A DNA stretch of 64,000 bases, taken from contig NZ_PVSS01000006.1 in the NCBI RefSeq assembly GCF_003025005.1, forward strand, positions 124,001-188,000. Reading direction: 5' to 3'. Positions 18,373-27,134 of this stretch are shown piece by piece. Source of the stretch: Brumimicrobium mesophilum (GTDB taxonomy: Bacteria > Bacteroidota > Bacteroidia > Flavobacteriales_D > Crocinitomicaceae). The notes below the pieces were generated by a model. The model had not been told where the DNA came from. It did no database searches and saw only the letters and a program-made list of their open reading frames with translations. Position numbers and translations under genes: made by a program. Each line of letters starts with the position of its first letter. Within the stretch, counting starts at the first letter, position 1.

Positions 18373-19101
18373 ATGAGTCAAGTTACAACGTGCAGTTTTT
18401 TTAAATTAGACAACTTCTCCGCTAAATGGTGGGCTTTTAAGCAAATGCAATTAGGCCGTTTAGCAATGAAAAAAGTGGATGGATTAACTTTTTATAAAAT
18501 TCTTGGTTCAGGGGCTAAAGATGGTTTTAGTGCTAAACCAAATTTTGGAACTTACGTATTATTATGTGTTTGGAATTCAGAGATTGATGCCAAGAAATTT
18601 TTCATGGAAAATGCCTTCTACAACAAATACAAGAGCAAGAGTTCAGAAAATTTTACAATTTATGCCAAGGCTGCAGAGACACGTGGCTTGTGGGATAAAA
18701 GGCAGCCCTTTGAAAAGTCAGTTTCGCTGGAAAATGGACACCCAATTCTGGCTATAACTAGAGCAAAAATCCGCATGTCTAAGGTAATTTCATTTAAGAG
18801 GAAGGTGGGTAACATTAGTGATGATTTACAAAATTACAAAGGTGTTCTTGTTTCAATAGGAGTAGGTGAATGGCCAGTAATTGAGCAAGCAACCATAAGT
18901 ATTTGGAAAACGAAAGCTGAAATGATGGATTTTGCTTACAAAAAAAATGGACCCCATTCAAAAGCTATCGAATTTACAAGAAAATACAATTGGTTTTCTG
19001 AAGAGTGTTTTGCGCGATTTGTACCTTATAAACTCGAGGGCCGATGGAATGGTGAAGATGTTGGCGATATGTTGAGTAAGCTTAAGCTTGAACAATCTTA
19101 A
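18373..19101 (+). CDS. CrtA-like (spheroidene monooxygenase family) protein
   Basis: The 242-residue product (from ATG 18373) resembles CrtA: SFFKLDNFSAKWWAFKQMQL, DGLTFYKILGSGAKDGFSAKPNFGTYVLL, a central ITRAKIRMSKVISFKR and EQATISIWKT followed by FTRKYNWFSEECFARFVPY. CrtA adds oxygen at C-2 of acyclic carotenoids; Bacteroidota relatives have uncertain substrates. No other crt gene is in the window. A TTG at 18352 would add seven residues, but AAGGA at 18362-18366 sits just before the ATG, so I chose the ATG. Confidence 0.75.
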   Translation: MSQVTTCSFFKLDNFSAKWWAFKQMQLGRLAMKKVDGLTFYKILGSGAKDGFSAKPNFGTYVLLCVWNSEIDAKKFFMENAFYNKYKSKSSENFTIYAKAAETRGLWDKRQPFEKSVSLENGHPILAITRAKIRMSKVISFKRKVGNISDDLQNYKGVLVSIGVGEWPVIEQATISIWKTKAEMMDFAYKKNGPHSKAIEFTRKYNWFSEECFARFVPYKLEGRWNGEDVGDMLSKLKLEQS

Positions 19102-19218
19102 TTTTTCTTTTTGACAAGTTGTGTAATTCGTTTTACAATTATCGCACGGAGACTTATTTTCATAAGACAATTTTCGAATCAGTTTTTTTAAATATATTTA
19201 GCATCTAATACATTCCTT

Positions 19219-19671
19219 ATGAAAAATATATTTGACAAAGCTGTTGCACAAGAAGTTATTGAAAGAATAAACAAATTAACTGTCGCCTCGAAACCTCTTT
19301 GGGGAAAAATGACCGTTGATCAAATGTTGGCACATTTAAATGTTACTTACGAGTTCCTGTATGAAGACAAACATCCTAAACCAAAAGGAATTACCAAATG
19401 GATTCTCAAAACGTTTATCAAAAAGATAGTTGTAGGTGAAAAAGCTTACGCTAAAAACAGCCGAACAGCTCCTGAATTCTTAGTGACAAGCGAAAAAGAT
19501 TTTTTGTTTGAAAAGGAACGTTTAAATTCTAATATCATGAGAACATTAGAATTGGGTACTGAATATTTTGACAATAGAGAAAGTCACTCTTTCGGTAAAT
19601 TAACTATTTCTGAATGGAATATAATGTTTTACAAGCATTTAGATCACCACTTGAGCCAGTTTGGGGTTTGA
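19219..19671 (+). CDS. DUF1569 (DinB-like fold) protein
   Basis: A 150-residue protein of the DUF1569 group: PLWGKMTVDQMLAHLNVTYE near the start and a closing MFYKHLDHHLSQFGV. The spaced His residues (MLAHLN, YKHLDHH) sit where DinB/YfiT proteins bind a metal in a four-helix bundle. The family includes thiol-dependent transferases, but the reaction here is unknown. It stands alone on the plus strand. Confidence 0.85.
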   Translation: MKNIFDKAVAQEVIERINKLTVASKPLWGKMTVDQMLAHLNVTYEFLYEDKHPKPKGITKWILKTFIKKIVVGEKAYAKNSRTAPEFLVTSEKDFLFEKERLNSNIMRTLELGTEYFDNRESHSFGKLTISEWNIMFYKHLDHHLSQFGV

Positions 19672-19810
19672 TTTTTGAAAATTTTGAAATAAAATAATAA
19701 AAAATTCTATCAGAAATTAGTTACGGAAATAAAGAAGCAAAATTTAGAAAATCAGCTTTTTAGGCTATCAATCTAAACCATCTATAACGCTGACAATTAA
19801 CTATTAAAGA

Positions 19811-20983
19811 TTATTTCAAAAGTTTCCTTCTGTTCCATTCTCTTGATATCAAATTCAACTCTCTTCCTGTTTGACCAGCAACAGAGGTGTTTTCATCTGC
19901 TCTTCGCAATAAGTAGGGCATTACTTCTTTGATTGGTCCATAAGGCACGTATTTAGCAACTTGATATCCATGGTGTGCCAAATTGAATGAGATATTATCA
20001 GACATTCCTAACAGTTGTGCGAAGTATATTCTTTTATCATCTTTAGCAATGTTTTTTTCTTCCATTAATTCTGCCAACATATGAGAACTATCTTCGTTAT
20101 GCGTACCACAACATAATGCACAATGTTCAATTTCTTCAACCATAAGCTTAATGGCTGCATTAAAATCTATATCTGTTGAATTTTTGTCTGGTTGAATAGG
20201 TGAAGGGTAATCCATTTCTACAGCACGATCACGTTCTTTTTCCATGTAAGCGCCACGAACAACTTTTCCTCCGTATTTGTATCCAGCTCTTTTTGCTTTT
20301 TCGATTCCAACTTTAATGTGTTCCAATCTATCATGGCGATACATTTGGAATGTATTGTAAACTATACAAGTCTCCTTATTGTACTTGGCCATCATCGATT
20401 CAGCTATTCTGTCTAAAGTATCTTGAATCCAAGATTCTTCCGCATCAATAAAAATTGGAACAGCGCAAGCATTTGCGTGCATACAGATATCATTAATACG
20501 GTTGATTACTCTAGCAAATTCCATTTTTTCAATAACCGTTGGTTCTGCATTTTCGTCATTTAATTTTTCAAGTAATCCATGACGTGAAAGACCTGTAACT
20601 TTGAATACAGAGAAAGGAATACCTTTGTTTCCTTTGGCTTTCTCAATTGTTGCTAAGATTTCATCACGTGTAGCATCAAAATCTTCCTCTTCTGTTTTTC
20701 CTTCAACTGAATAATCCAAAATTGTACCTACATTGTTTTCATAAAGGGTTCTAATTGTATCGTCACAATCGTCAATTGTTTCACCTCCACAGAATTGCTT
20801 GAAGATTGTAGCTTTTATAATACCACTAATGGGTAATCGCAGTTTAAATGCAATTGGAACCATGAATTTCCCAAATTGAACCAACCATGATTTTCCTACA
20901 AGTTTAAACATGGTATACGCGCGTTTCAAATCTTTAGTAGACTTGTATTTGAAAGCGATTTCTGTATTATCGAATGATATCAT
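19811..20983 (-). CDS. Proline dehydrogenase (monofunctional PRODH)
   Basis: The 390-residue flavoenzyme is a TIM barrel that oxidises proline to pyrroline-5-carboxylate with FAD. Seen motifs include FSVFKVTGLSRHGLLEKL, VPIFIDAEESWIQDTLDR, YKYGGKVVRGAYMEKER, the NLAHHGYQVAKYVPYGP stretch and the C-terminal YLLRRADENTS that binds substrate and FAD. It has no P5C dehydrogenase domain; that enzyme must be separate and is not in the window. The start ATG lies four bases after a TAAATTTG promoter element, so the mRNA may be leaderless. It is divergent from aroB. Confidence 0.95.
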   Translation of the reverse strand: MISFDNTEIAFKYKSTKDLKRAYTMFKLVGKSWLVQFGKFMVPIAFKLRLPISGIIKATIFKQFCGGETIDDCDDTIRTLYENNVGTILDYSVEGKTEEEDFDATRDEILATIEKAKGNKGIPFSVFKVTGLSRHGLLEKLNDENAEPTVIEKMEFARVINRINDICMHANACAVPIFIDAEESWIQDTLDRIAESMMAKYNKETCIVYNTFQMYRHDRLEHIKVGIEKAKRAGYKYGGKVVRGAYMEKERDRAVEMDYPSPIQPDKNSTDIDFNAAIKLMVEEIEHCALCCGTHNEDSSHMLAELMEEKNIAKDDKRIYFAQLLGMSDNISFNLAHHGYQVAKYVPYGPIKEVMPYLLRRADENTSVAGQTGRELNLISREWNRRKLLK

Positions 20984-20987
20984 TTCG

Positions 20988-21017
20988 CAAATTTAATTTC
21001 TAAATTTTTATTCACAA
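20988..21017 (-). promoter_or_regulatory. Promoter of proline dehydrogenase (TTG-19-TAAATTTG)
   Basis: On the minus strand a -33 TTG (21017-21015) and a -7 TAAATTTG (20995-20988) are 19 bases apart, the Bacteroidota layout. The ATG follows after only CGAA, so transcription probably starts at or within a few bases of the start codon. Confidence 0.65.
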
Positions 21018-21115
21018 GCTTTTTTATACCTTGTTAAGACTTTTTTTCACAATTCTATTTCCAAAAGTTAAAAAGTTTCTGTTGCTTTGTTGTCCGACAT
21101 TAAAAAATCAAAGTC

Positions 21116-22177
21116 ATGATAAAGCAAATCGTCTCTAAAAATAACAAAATAGAGCTGGGAATGTTGACGAGTTCAAGTTTTAACTTTCTTCTCTCATCAA
21201 AGTATAAGGACAGCAAGAAAATTATAATTGTAGACGAAAACACTGAACAGGAATGTTGGCCTTTCGTATTAACTTCTTTTGAAGCTTTAAAAGATGCTGA
21301 AGTAATTCTTTTGCCTTCTGGTGAAGAGAATAAAGTTATGGAAATTTGCTTTCAAGTTTGGGAAGCTTTTACAAATTATAAAATTCAACGCAATGATTTG
21401 GTAATTAACCTCGGTGGAGGAGTAGTTACGGATATGGGCGGATTCATCGCTTCAGTTTATAAGCGTGGTTTAGATTTTATCAATGTTCCAACAACGCTTT
21501 TATCAATGGTTGATGCCTCAGTTGGTGGAAAAACGGGGATTAACCTAGGTCCACATAAAAACCAACTGGGTGTTTTTTCAGCTGCTGAATTAACTGTTTG
21601 TGATGCTTCATTTTTAAAAACTTTGGAACCAAAAGAAATTTTATCCGGAAAATCAGAAATGATTAAACATGGGTTAATTGCTTCTAAATCATTGTTTAAT
21701 GACTTAGTAAATGACAAAAATGAAATTCCTTCTGCAGAACTGATTGAGGCAGCAATCCTAATTAAATCTGATATCGTTGATAAAGATTACAAAGAAGAAG
21801 GGGATAGAAAAAAATTGAACTTTGGACACACTATTGGACACAGCATTGAAGGGTGTTTATTGGAAAAACAAGTTGAAATTACGCATGGTGAATGCGTCGC
21901 TTGGGGGATGTTAGTAGAATCTTATCTTTCTATTTCTTTGGCTGGGTTATCATCAGAGGAATTTTCAATTATTGAAACTTATATTCGAAATACATATACC
22001 GCATTAGCAATAGACGAGGCCGAATTTGGAAATCTAATTCAGTTAATGTTTCACGATAAAAAAAACCAAGGAGCTAAAATTAATTTTACCCTTTTGAATG
22101 CCATTGGAGAATCAACTGTGGATTATCAACTAGAAGAAGACCAAATCTTGGAAGCTTTGAAAAAAGTTTTTATGTGA
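21116..22177 (+). CDS. aroB: 3-dehydroquinate synthase
   Basis: The second step of the shikimate pathway, turning DAHP into 3-dehydroquinate with NAD+ and a divalent metal. The 353-residue protein shows GGGVVTDMGGFIASVYKRG (NAD binding, about residues 100-118), VPTTLLSMVDASVGGKTGIN, KSEMIKHGLIA, and the metal-binding NFGHTIGHSIEG and HGECVAWGM. Family length is 350-360. It stands alone, as aro genes often do in this group, and is divergent from proline dehydrogenase. Confidence 0.97.
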   Translation: MIKQIVSKNNKIELGMLTSSSFNFLLSSKYKDSKKIIIVDENTEQECWPFVLTSFEALKDAEVILLPSGEENKVMEICFQVWEAFTNYKIQRNDLVINLGGGVVTDMGGFIASVYKRGLDFINVPTTLLSMVDASVGGKTGINLGPHKNQLGVFSAAELTVCDASFLKTLEPKEILSGKSEMIKHGLIASKSLFNDLVNDKNEIPSAELIEAAILIKSDIVDKDYKEEGDRKKLNFGHTIGHSIEGCLLEKQVEITHGECVAWGMLVESYLSISLAGLSSEEFSIIETYIRNTYTALAIDEAEFGNLIQLMFHDKKNQGAKINFTLLNAIGESTVDYQLEEDQILEALKKVFM

Positions 22178-22320
22178 TTGTGAGTGCTTCATATTGAGAG
22201 GCGTTAACTGCGGTTCAGCATTATATAGTAAACCATAATATGTTTAATTGAAGTTATTCCTAAAACAATATCGATTCAAGTTCGTTCGCTATAGAATGGT
22301 AAAAGATTAAAACAAATAAA

Positions 22321-23703
22321 TTGAAGCAATTAAAAAATAAAAATTTAACGGAAGGAAGTATTTTAAGTTCTTTGATTAATCTTTCTGTGCCCATTATATT
22401 GGCTAATGCTTTGCAAAGTATGTATCAATTGATCGATACATTTTGGTTGGGTCGATTAGGAGTAAATGCCGTTGCCGCAGTGAGTTTAAGTTTTCCAATA
22501 TTATTTTTAATTTTATCGTTAGGAGCTGGATTAACTTTAGCTGGTTCCGTGATTGTAGCACAAGCCAAAGGAGCTAAAAATCAGAAAAATGTCAATTATA
22601 GTTCTTCTCAAACAGTTTATGTCATCTTCTTTTTGTCGATAATATTGGCTTTTATTACCTATTTTACTTCAGAACCTCTCATGAAATTAATAGGTGCTGG
22701 ACCAGAAATATTAAGTGATTCAGTAATTTATTTTAAATATTCTTCCTTTGGTTTCGTGTTTTTATTCATGTTTTACGTTTTTCAATCTCTTATGCGCGGA
22801 ATTGGAAATGTATGGCTTCCGATGTATATTGTTTTGGGGACAGTTCTTTTAAATTTAGTTTTGGATCCGTTACTGATTTTTGGTTATGGTTCTTTTGAAG
22901 GAATGGGAGTTGCTGGAGCAGCAATAGCCAGTGTAATAACGCAAGGAATTTCAGCAGTAATAGGGTTGTTTATTCTCTTTAAAGGAAAACGTGGAATTAA
23001 AATTAAGTTTCCACAAATGAAGTGGGATTTAACTTGGACCAAAAGAATGTTTGCTTTGGGAATTCCTTCTAGTTTAGAAATGTCAGCCAGAGCTGGTGCA
23101 ATGACCTTGTTGGTGGTTTTAGTTACAAGTTTCGGAAGTGAAGTTGTAGCAGCATACGGAATAGGTGTTAGGGTTTTAAGTTTAATTGTCATTCCAGCTT
23201 TAGGGTTTTCTATCGCCACTACAACTTTAGTTGGACAAAATATTGGGGCCAATCAAATAAAACGAGCGGAAAAAGTTGGAGATTTAAGTGCTAAAATAGC
23301 TTTTTTAGGTCTGACGGGAATAGGGATATTACTTTTTATTTTTGCAGAACCAATCACTGCTTTTTTTGTTCCAAATGATCCTCAAGTAATTAAAGAAAGC
23401 GCTTTATTTATTAAAATTATGGGGCCAAGTTTTGGACTTTTAGGATTGCAACAAGTTATGAATGGTGTTTTTAATGGCGCTGGTTTTACAAAAGTTTCTT
23501 TACTTATTTCAATTTTCGGTTTATGGATGATTCGTTTTCCTGTGGCATTTTTACTCTCAAATAATACTTCATTAGAGGAAGTTGGTTTGTGGTGGTCTTT
23601 CCCTATTTCAAACTTTTTAGCTGCTCTAGTAGGGTTTATATATTATAAAACTGGTCACTGGAAAGGAATGTTGGTTAAAGGTAGGCATCTAATGGAAAGA
23701 TAA
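22321..23703 (+). CDS. MATE-family multidrug exporter
   Basis: At 460 residues with twelve predicted membrane helices, it matches MATE (NorM/DinF-type) transporters: SLINLSVPIILANALQSMYQ, DTFWLGRLGVNAVAAVSLSF, QSLMRGIGNVWLPMYI and, in the second half, GIPSSLEMSARAGAM and TTLVGQNIGANQIKRAEK. Such proteins export organic cations or metabolites with a Na+ or H+ gradient. The start appears to be TTG (22321), because it alone keeps the MKQLKNKNLTEGSIL head that precedes helix 1. Confidence 0.93.
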   Translation: MKQLKNKNLTEGSILSSLINLSVPIILANALQSMYQLIDTFWLGRLGVNAVAAVSLSFPILFLILSLGAGLTLAGSVIVAQAKGAKNQKNVNYSSSQTVYVIFFLSIILAFITYFTSEPLMKLIGAGPEILSDSVIYFKYSSFGFVFLFMFYVFQSLMRGIGNVWLPMYIVLGTVLLNLVLDPLLIFGYGSFEGMGVAGAAIASVITQGISAVIGLFILFKGKRGIKIKFPQMKWDLTWTKRMFALGIPSSLEMSARAGAMTLLVVLVTSFGSEVVAAYGIGVRVLSLIVIPALGFSIATTTLVGQNIGANQIKRAEKVGDLSAKIAFLGLTGIGILLFIFAEPITAFFVPNDPQVIKESALFIKIMGPSFGLLGLQQVMNGVFNGAGFTKVSLLISIFGLWMIRFPVAFLLSNNTSLEEVGLWWSFPISNFLAALVGFIYYKTGHWKGMLVKGRHLMER

Positions 23704-23735
23704 TTGAAAAAATAGAGGTAAAAATACTATTTTTG
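23704..23735 (+). promoter_or_regulatory. Promoter of the 23751 gene (TTG-21-TATTTTTG)
   Basis: TTG at 23704-23706 and an exact TAnnTTTG match at 23728-23735 are 21 bases apart. The coding start is 16 bases downstream. Confidence 0.55.
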
Positions 23736-23750
23736 AATAAAATATGAAGT

Positions 23751-24359
23751 ATGAGAAGTTTAGTCTTTATTTTGGCTTTTGCATTAACAACAACCAATGG
23801 TTTTGCACAATCTTATCACTCTGAAATAGGTCTTGAAATCCAAGCAGCCAATTTCTCAAATGTGGGTGGTTCATTCGGTGGAGCACTAAAATGGGCTTTC
23901 GTTGAAGAAGATGCATTGGCTTTTGGTCCTAGTTTTAGATATCAATATATCTTTAGTCAAGATAAATATTTAGGAACATCAGGTAGTTCTTCTATTTTTG
24001 GTGGTGGAGGATTTTTACATTATCGTTTTTTAGATTGGTTTTTTATTGGATCAGAAGTTGAAATGCTTAAAAATCCATATAATTTCATTCAACCAGATAA
24101 AAGGTGGACCTTAACTGCTTATCTAGGAGGTGGGATTTCAAAAGATTTAGGATTCGTGAGATTAAATTTAGGAATTTTGTATGATGTAGCAGATGCTTTG
24201 AGAGACCCATTAATTTCTAATCCTTCTCCATTAAGTAATGGTTATTTTTTGAAGATTAGAAATCCTAATAATCCAAATATTGGCGATTATGTCCCTATGA
24301 TATACCGTGTCGCATTTTTCTTCCCTTTGAACAGAAATAAAGAAAATAAAGAAGAGTAA
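23751..24359 (+). CDS. Outer membrane beta-barrel protein of unknown function
   Basis: The 202-residue protein starts with a signal peptide ending in GFAQ at about residue 20. Strands such as GGALKWAFVEEDALAFGPSF, GGGGFLHYRFLDWFFIGSEV and VRLNLGILYDV, and a C-terminal MIYRVAFFFPL, indicate a small barrel. The last 10 residues are charged (NRNKENKEE). It overlaps nothing and is followed after one base by a DUF5522 gene, probably in the same transcript. Confidence 0.7.
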   Translation: MRSLVFILAFALTTTNGFAQSYHSEIGLEIQAANFSNVGGSFGGALKWAFVEEDALAFGPSFRYQYIFSQDKYLGTSGSSSIFGGGGFLHYRFLDWFFIGSEVEMLKNPYNFIQPDKRWTLTAYLGGGISKDLGFVRLNLGILYDVADALRDPLISNPSPLSNGYFLKIRNPNNPNIGDYVPMIYRVAFFFPLNRNKENKEE

Positions 24360-24360
24360 T

Positions 24361-24531
24361 ATGTTTAAAAAGAAAATCCCCTTAATAGAAGGCGATACAT
24401 ATAAAACGGATGAAGGTTATATCGTTTTTACTGAACAATATCTTTTGAGAAGAGGATACTGCTGCAAAAATAATTGCAGGCATTGTCCGTATGGCTATGA
24501 TCCAAAGACAGATCGTTTGAAGAAGAATTGA
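24361..24531 (+). CDS. DUF5522 small cysteine-rich protein
   Basis: A 56-residue ORF (ATG 24361, TGA 24529-24531). It carries GYIVFTEQYLLRRGYCCKNNCRHCPYGYDP: four cysteines in a CC-x3-C-x2-C pattern followed by PYGY, the DUF5522 signature. Four close cysteines suggest metal (Zn or Fe-S) binding. It starts two bases after the barrel gene's stop and ends eight bases before the convergent YiiX-like gene's stop. The function is unknown. Confidence 0.85.
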   Translation: MFKKKIPLIEGDTYKTDEGYIVFTEQYLLRRGYCCKNNCRHCPYGYDPKTDRLKKN

Positions 24532-24539
24532 TTTTTGAA

Positions 24540-25442
24540 TTACAAATTGTCCTCAACCACCACCAGCAACTCTGATTCAAACATAGCTGCCGGTGAAATT
24601 ACTTTCTCATTTAAAGGAATATTATTTCCGTAGCGCTCTTTCATTTTGTCTTTCACCACCTTGTTGGATAAGTCAAATTCTGATAGTTTTTGAAGTTGAC
24701 CAATTTCAATTCCTAAAGCATTTTTGTAAATCTTCCACACCAATTCAGAACAATACAATTTCCTATTAGACCATTCAAAGTGAATATCATAAGGCTTTCC
24801 TGCGAATTGCTTACCGTATTCCTTCATCTTTTCAATTGCGTTTTCGGTCAAAACTTCTTCAGAATTGATTAACCTTTTAACTACGTAGTGAGAATTCTCC
24901 CCTCGTTCAATCCAATCATTTAAATGAGTTATTTGTACAGGTTGAATGGCTTCATAGACAAAGAATTCATCATTAATTTCATAGATAATTCCCATGTGAC
25001 TGTATTTCGAGTTTGTTGCCATTTGAATCGCCTTACTTTGACTCGATTTTGAGATCTGGAAGATGATGTCTCCGTTTTGAAGTTTGGTTTGTTCTGTAGA
25101 AATAATTGAGAGTTCATCCAAAGTTTTAGATTCAACCTTTGGAATTTCAAATGAATATCTTCCATAATTCATCAGAAATATTAAGTAGCCAGAAAATATT
25201 AAAGCAATTGATGTAACAAAGATTCTAAATAGCTGATGAGTTTTCTTTCTTATTAGATAATATCCACAATAAAAAATTAAGCCTGAATAAATTGTTAAAT
25301 AGATAATAATGTCCGCTAATGCATATCCAAATTGGACTTCACCAAACAATATGAGAATGGTTAGGAATGTTAATGCGAGTAATGGGAGTATCTCAAGAAC
25401 TCGCTTTAAAATCTTTAATATTTTAATTCCTAAATTTTCCAT
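24540..25442 (-). CDS. YiiX/YebB-like permuted papain-fold hydrolase, membrane anchored
   Basis: The 300-residue protein has three N-terminal hydrophobic segments (about 13-33, 38-60, 68-92), then a permuted NlpC/P60-type domain of the YiiX group. LQNGDIIFQIS and KYSHMGIIYEI carry the His, and LYCSELVWKIYKNALG (about residue 228-243) carries the Cys. In this fold the His precedes the Cys. Members cleave peptide or lipid acyl bonds at the cell envelope; the substrate is unknown. It ends the minus-strand accessory block. Confidence 0.8.
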   Translation of the reverse strand: MENLGIKILKILKRVLEILPLLALTFLTILILFGEVQFGYALADIIIYLTIYSGLIFYCGYYLIRKKTHQLFRIFVTSIALIFSGYLIFLMNYGRYSFEIPKVESKTLDELSIISTEQTKLQNGDIIFQISKSSQSKAIQMATNSKYSHMGIIYEINDEFFVYEAIQPVQITHLNDWIERGENSHYVVKRLINSEEVLTENAIEKMKEYGKQFAGKPYDIHFEWSNRKLYCSELVWKIYKNALGIEIGQLQKLSEFDLSNKVVKDKMKERYGNNIPLNEKVISPAAMFESELLVVVEDNL

Positions 25443-25459
25443 CCACTACCGCATTTTTC

Positions 25460-25477
25460 ATCCGATTCCTATCGGAT
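25460..25477. other. Small hairpin between the VOC gene and the YiiX-like gene
   Basis: A perfect 7-bp stem (ATCCGAT/ATCGGAT, loop TCCT) lies 24 bases after the VOC stop on the minus strand, with no clear T-run. It may weaken transcription into the hydrolase gene. Confidence 0.4.
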
Positions 25478-25501
25478 CTTCATTTTATATTCTTCATTAC
25501 T

Positions 25502-25894
25502 TTACTTCTCCATCGGACTACAAATCTCAATCAGAAAACCGTTATTGTCCAATACATATCCAACTTTCTGCCCCCAAGGTTTTTCAGTTAAACTTTCATA
25601 TTGGGTTGCTCCAGCTTCAATTGCTTGTTGAAAGTCGGTTTCTATGTCTTCACTTGTAAATGCCATTTCTACTCCAAATGGTTTTTCCGATTTTGATATA
25701 TGCTTAAAACCAGATTTTAGATTGGAATTTCCCAACTCAACAGAAGCAAATGAAATTGTTGTTTCTCCTGTAATTAGTTCACCATAATCATTTTCTGGTG
25801 TGATGAATTTTCTTTTAAATCCAAATGCTTTTTCATAGAATTCAACCGTTTCTGCTACATTCTGAACGTAAGTAATCGTGTAAGCGTATTTCAT
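25502..25894 (-). CDS. VOC-family (glyoxalase-like) protein
   Basis: From ATG 25894 it has 130 residues (an upstream ATG at 25927 would overlap the glycosyltransferase gene by 32 bases). MKYAYTITYVQNVAETVEFYEKAFGF is the classic first beta-alpha-beta unit and GYVLDNNGFLIEIC the last strand with the Glu ligand. The fold binds a metal in glyoxalases and dioxygenases or a drug in resistance proteins; which is unknown. The start is one base after the glycosyltransferase stop, so they are surely co-transcribed. Confidence 0.85.
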   Translation of the reverse strand: MKYAYTITYVQNVAETVEFYEKAFGFKRKFITPENDYGELITGETTISFASVELGNSNLKSGFKHISKSEKPFGVEMAFTSEDIETDFQQAIEAGATQYESLTEKPWGQKVGYVLDNNGFLIEICSPMEK

Positions 25895-25895
25895 T

Positions 25896-27134
25896 TTATT
25901 GATTTTTAGTTTTATAATGTCCTTCAACTATCCTTAAAGCTGCTTTCAAGCCGTCTTCCATCTTGACTTTTTCTCTCAATTCTAAAGCCTTGATTTTCAA
26001 TTCTTCACTTTTTAAACCTTCTATCCCTTTCAAAAGAGATTTAATCTTTAATTTTTTCAAAGGAATTGGTTTTACTCCAACTCCTTGTTTCTGCAATTGT
26101 TTTCCCCAAAAATATTGATCACCAAATGGATGTAAAACAGGACAAACCATTTGAGGAATTCCAGCGGTTATTGCTGTAGCCATTGTTCCGGCTCCTCCAT
26201 GGTGAATTACAAAATCTGCCATAGGAAATAGAGAATCGAAAGGAGCAGAGTCAATTGCTAAAACATTTTTATTTTCTTTGATTCGAATATCCTTCAATCC
26301 CCATGCTTTTACAACTAAGATTTTAATGTCGTGTTCCTCTAAAATCGCAGCAATAAAATCATTGATATCAATATCAGATTTATAAGGCATACTTCCAAAA
26401 GTGATGATTAAAACTTGCTTTTCACATGAGGTGAAATCAACTATTTCTTGTAATAAATCCTCTTTTTCATCTTTTTTTATCCAAAATCCTGTAAAAAAGT
26501 GATCTTGTGGATAGTCATCAGGTCTTTTTAATAGACTAGAACTAATGCCATAAATCGTGGGAGTATCCAACAAGAATTTACTTTTTGGTAAGTTATTTCG
26601 TTGCTTAAAATTGTTAACAGGTGTCTTGACAACACCAATCATAGCATTCGTAAATTTAAAAGTTAATTTATTGAGAAAATGTGGCAATGGGAGGAAGGTC
26701 AACAAAGGATTTGCAAATTCCGATGTTGGTGTAAAAGCAGGAACAACATAAGCCTTAATCAACTTGTGTTGCATGTCTTTCGAAATACTGTCAATCATTG
26801 TTTTCGGATGGTAAACCACAATGTCACACCACTTCACCATTTCATAAAAAGTTTCCAATGAATTTTCCATTATTGGATACACCTTTTCTTTCAACGCTTT
26901 TCCTATTGTAAAAGGATTTTTTCCAATCTCTTTTTTGAGTGCATCATTGTCAACAATAGCTGTGTAATCGCCTGGAAATGGAACGTAATCAATTTTGTAT
27001 TTTTGTGCCATTTCAGCATACATTTCTGCAGATGAAACCTTAACTTCATGACCTTGACTTTTAAAGTATTCAGCAAGCACCAAAAATGGTTGAATATCTC
27101 CACGAGAACCGATTGAGCACAATGCTATTTTCAT
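25896..27134 (-). CDS. GT1-family glycosyltransferase (UGT/sterol glucosyltransferase type)
   Basis: The 412-residue GT-B enzyme begins KIALCSIGSRGDIQPFLVLAEYFKSQGHEV, with the SRGDIQPF motif of UDP-sugar glycosyltransferases acting on lipids, terpenoids or macrolides. The C-terminal nucleotide-sugar site is HHGGAGTMATAITAGIPQM followed by PFGDQYFWGKQL. In Bacteroidota such enzymes often glycosylate carotenoids or other hydrophobic acceptors; a carotenoid acceptor is only a guess. Its start abuts the NTF2-like gene stop. Confidence 0.87.
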   Translation of the reverse strand: MKIALCSIGSRGDIQPFLVLAEYFKSQGHEVKVSSAEMYAEMAQKYKIDYVPFPGDYTAIVDNDALKKEIGKNPFTIGKALKEKVYPIMENSLETFYEMVKWCDIVVYHPKTMIDSISKDMQHKLIKAYVVPAFTPTSEFANPLLTFLPLPHFLNKLTFKFTNAMIGVVKTPVNNFKQRNNLPKSKFLLDTPTIYGISSSLLKRPDDYPQDHFFTGFWIKKDEKEDLLQEIVDFTSCEKQVLIITFGSMPYKSDIDINDFIAAILEEHDIKILVVKAWGLKDIRIKENKNVLAIDSAPFDSLFPMADFVIHHGGAGTMATAITAGIPQMVCPVLHPFGDQYFWGKQLQKQGVGVKPIPLKKLKIKSLLKGIEGLKSEELKIKALELREKVKMEDGLKAALRIVEGHYKTKNQ

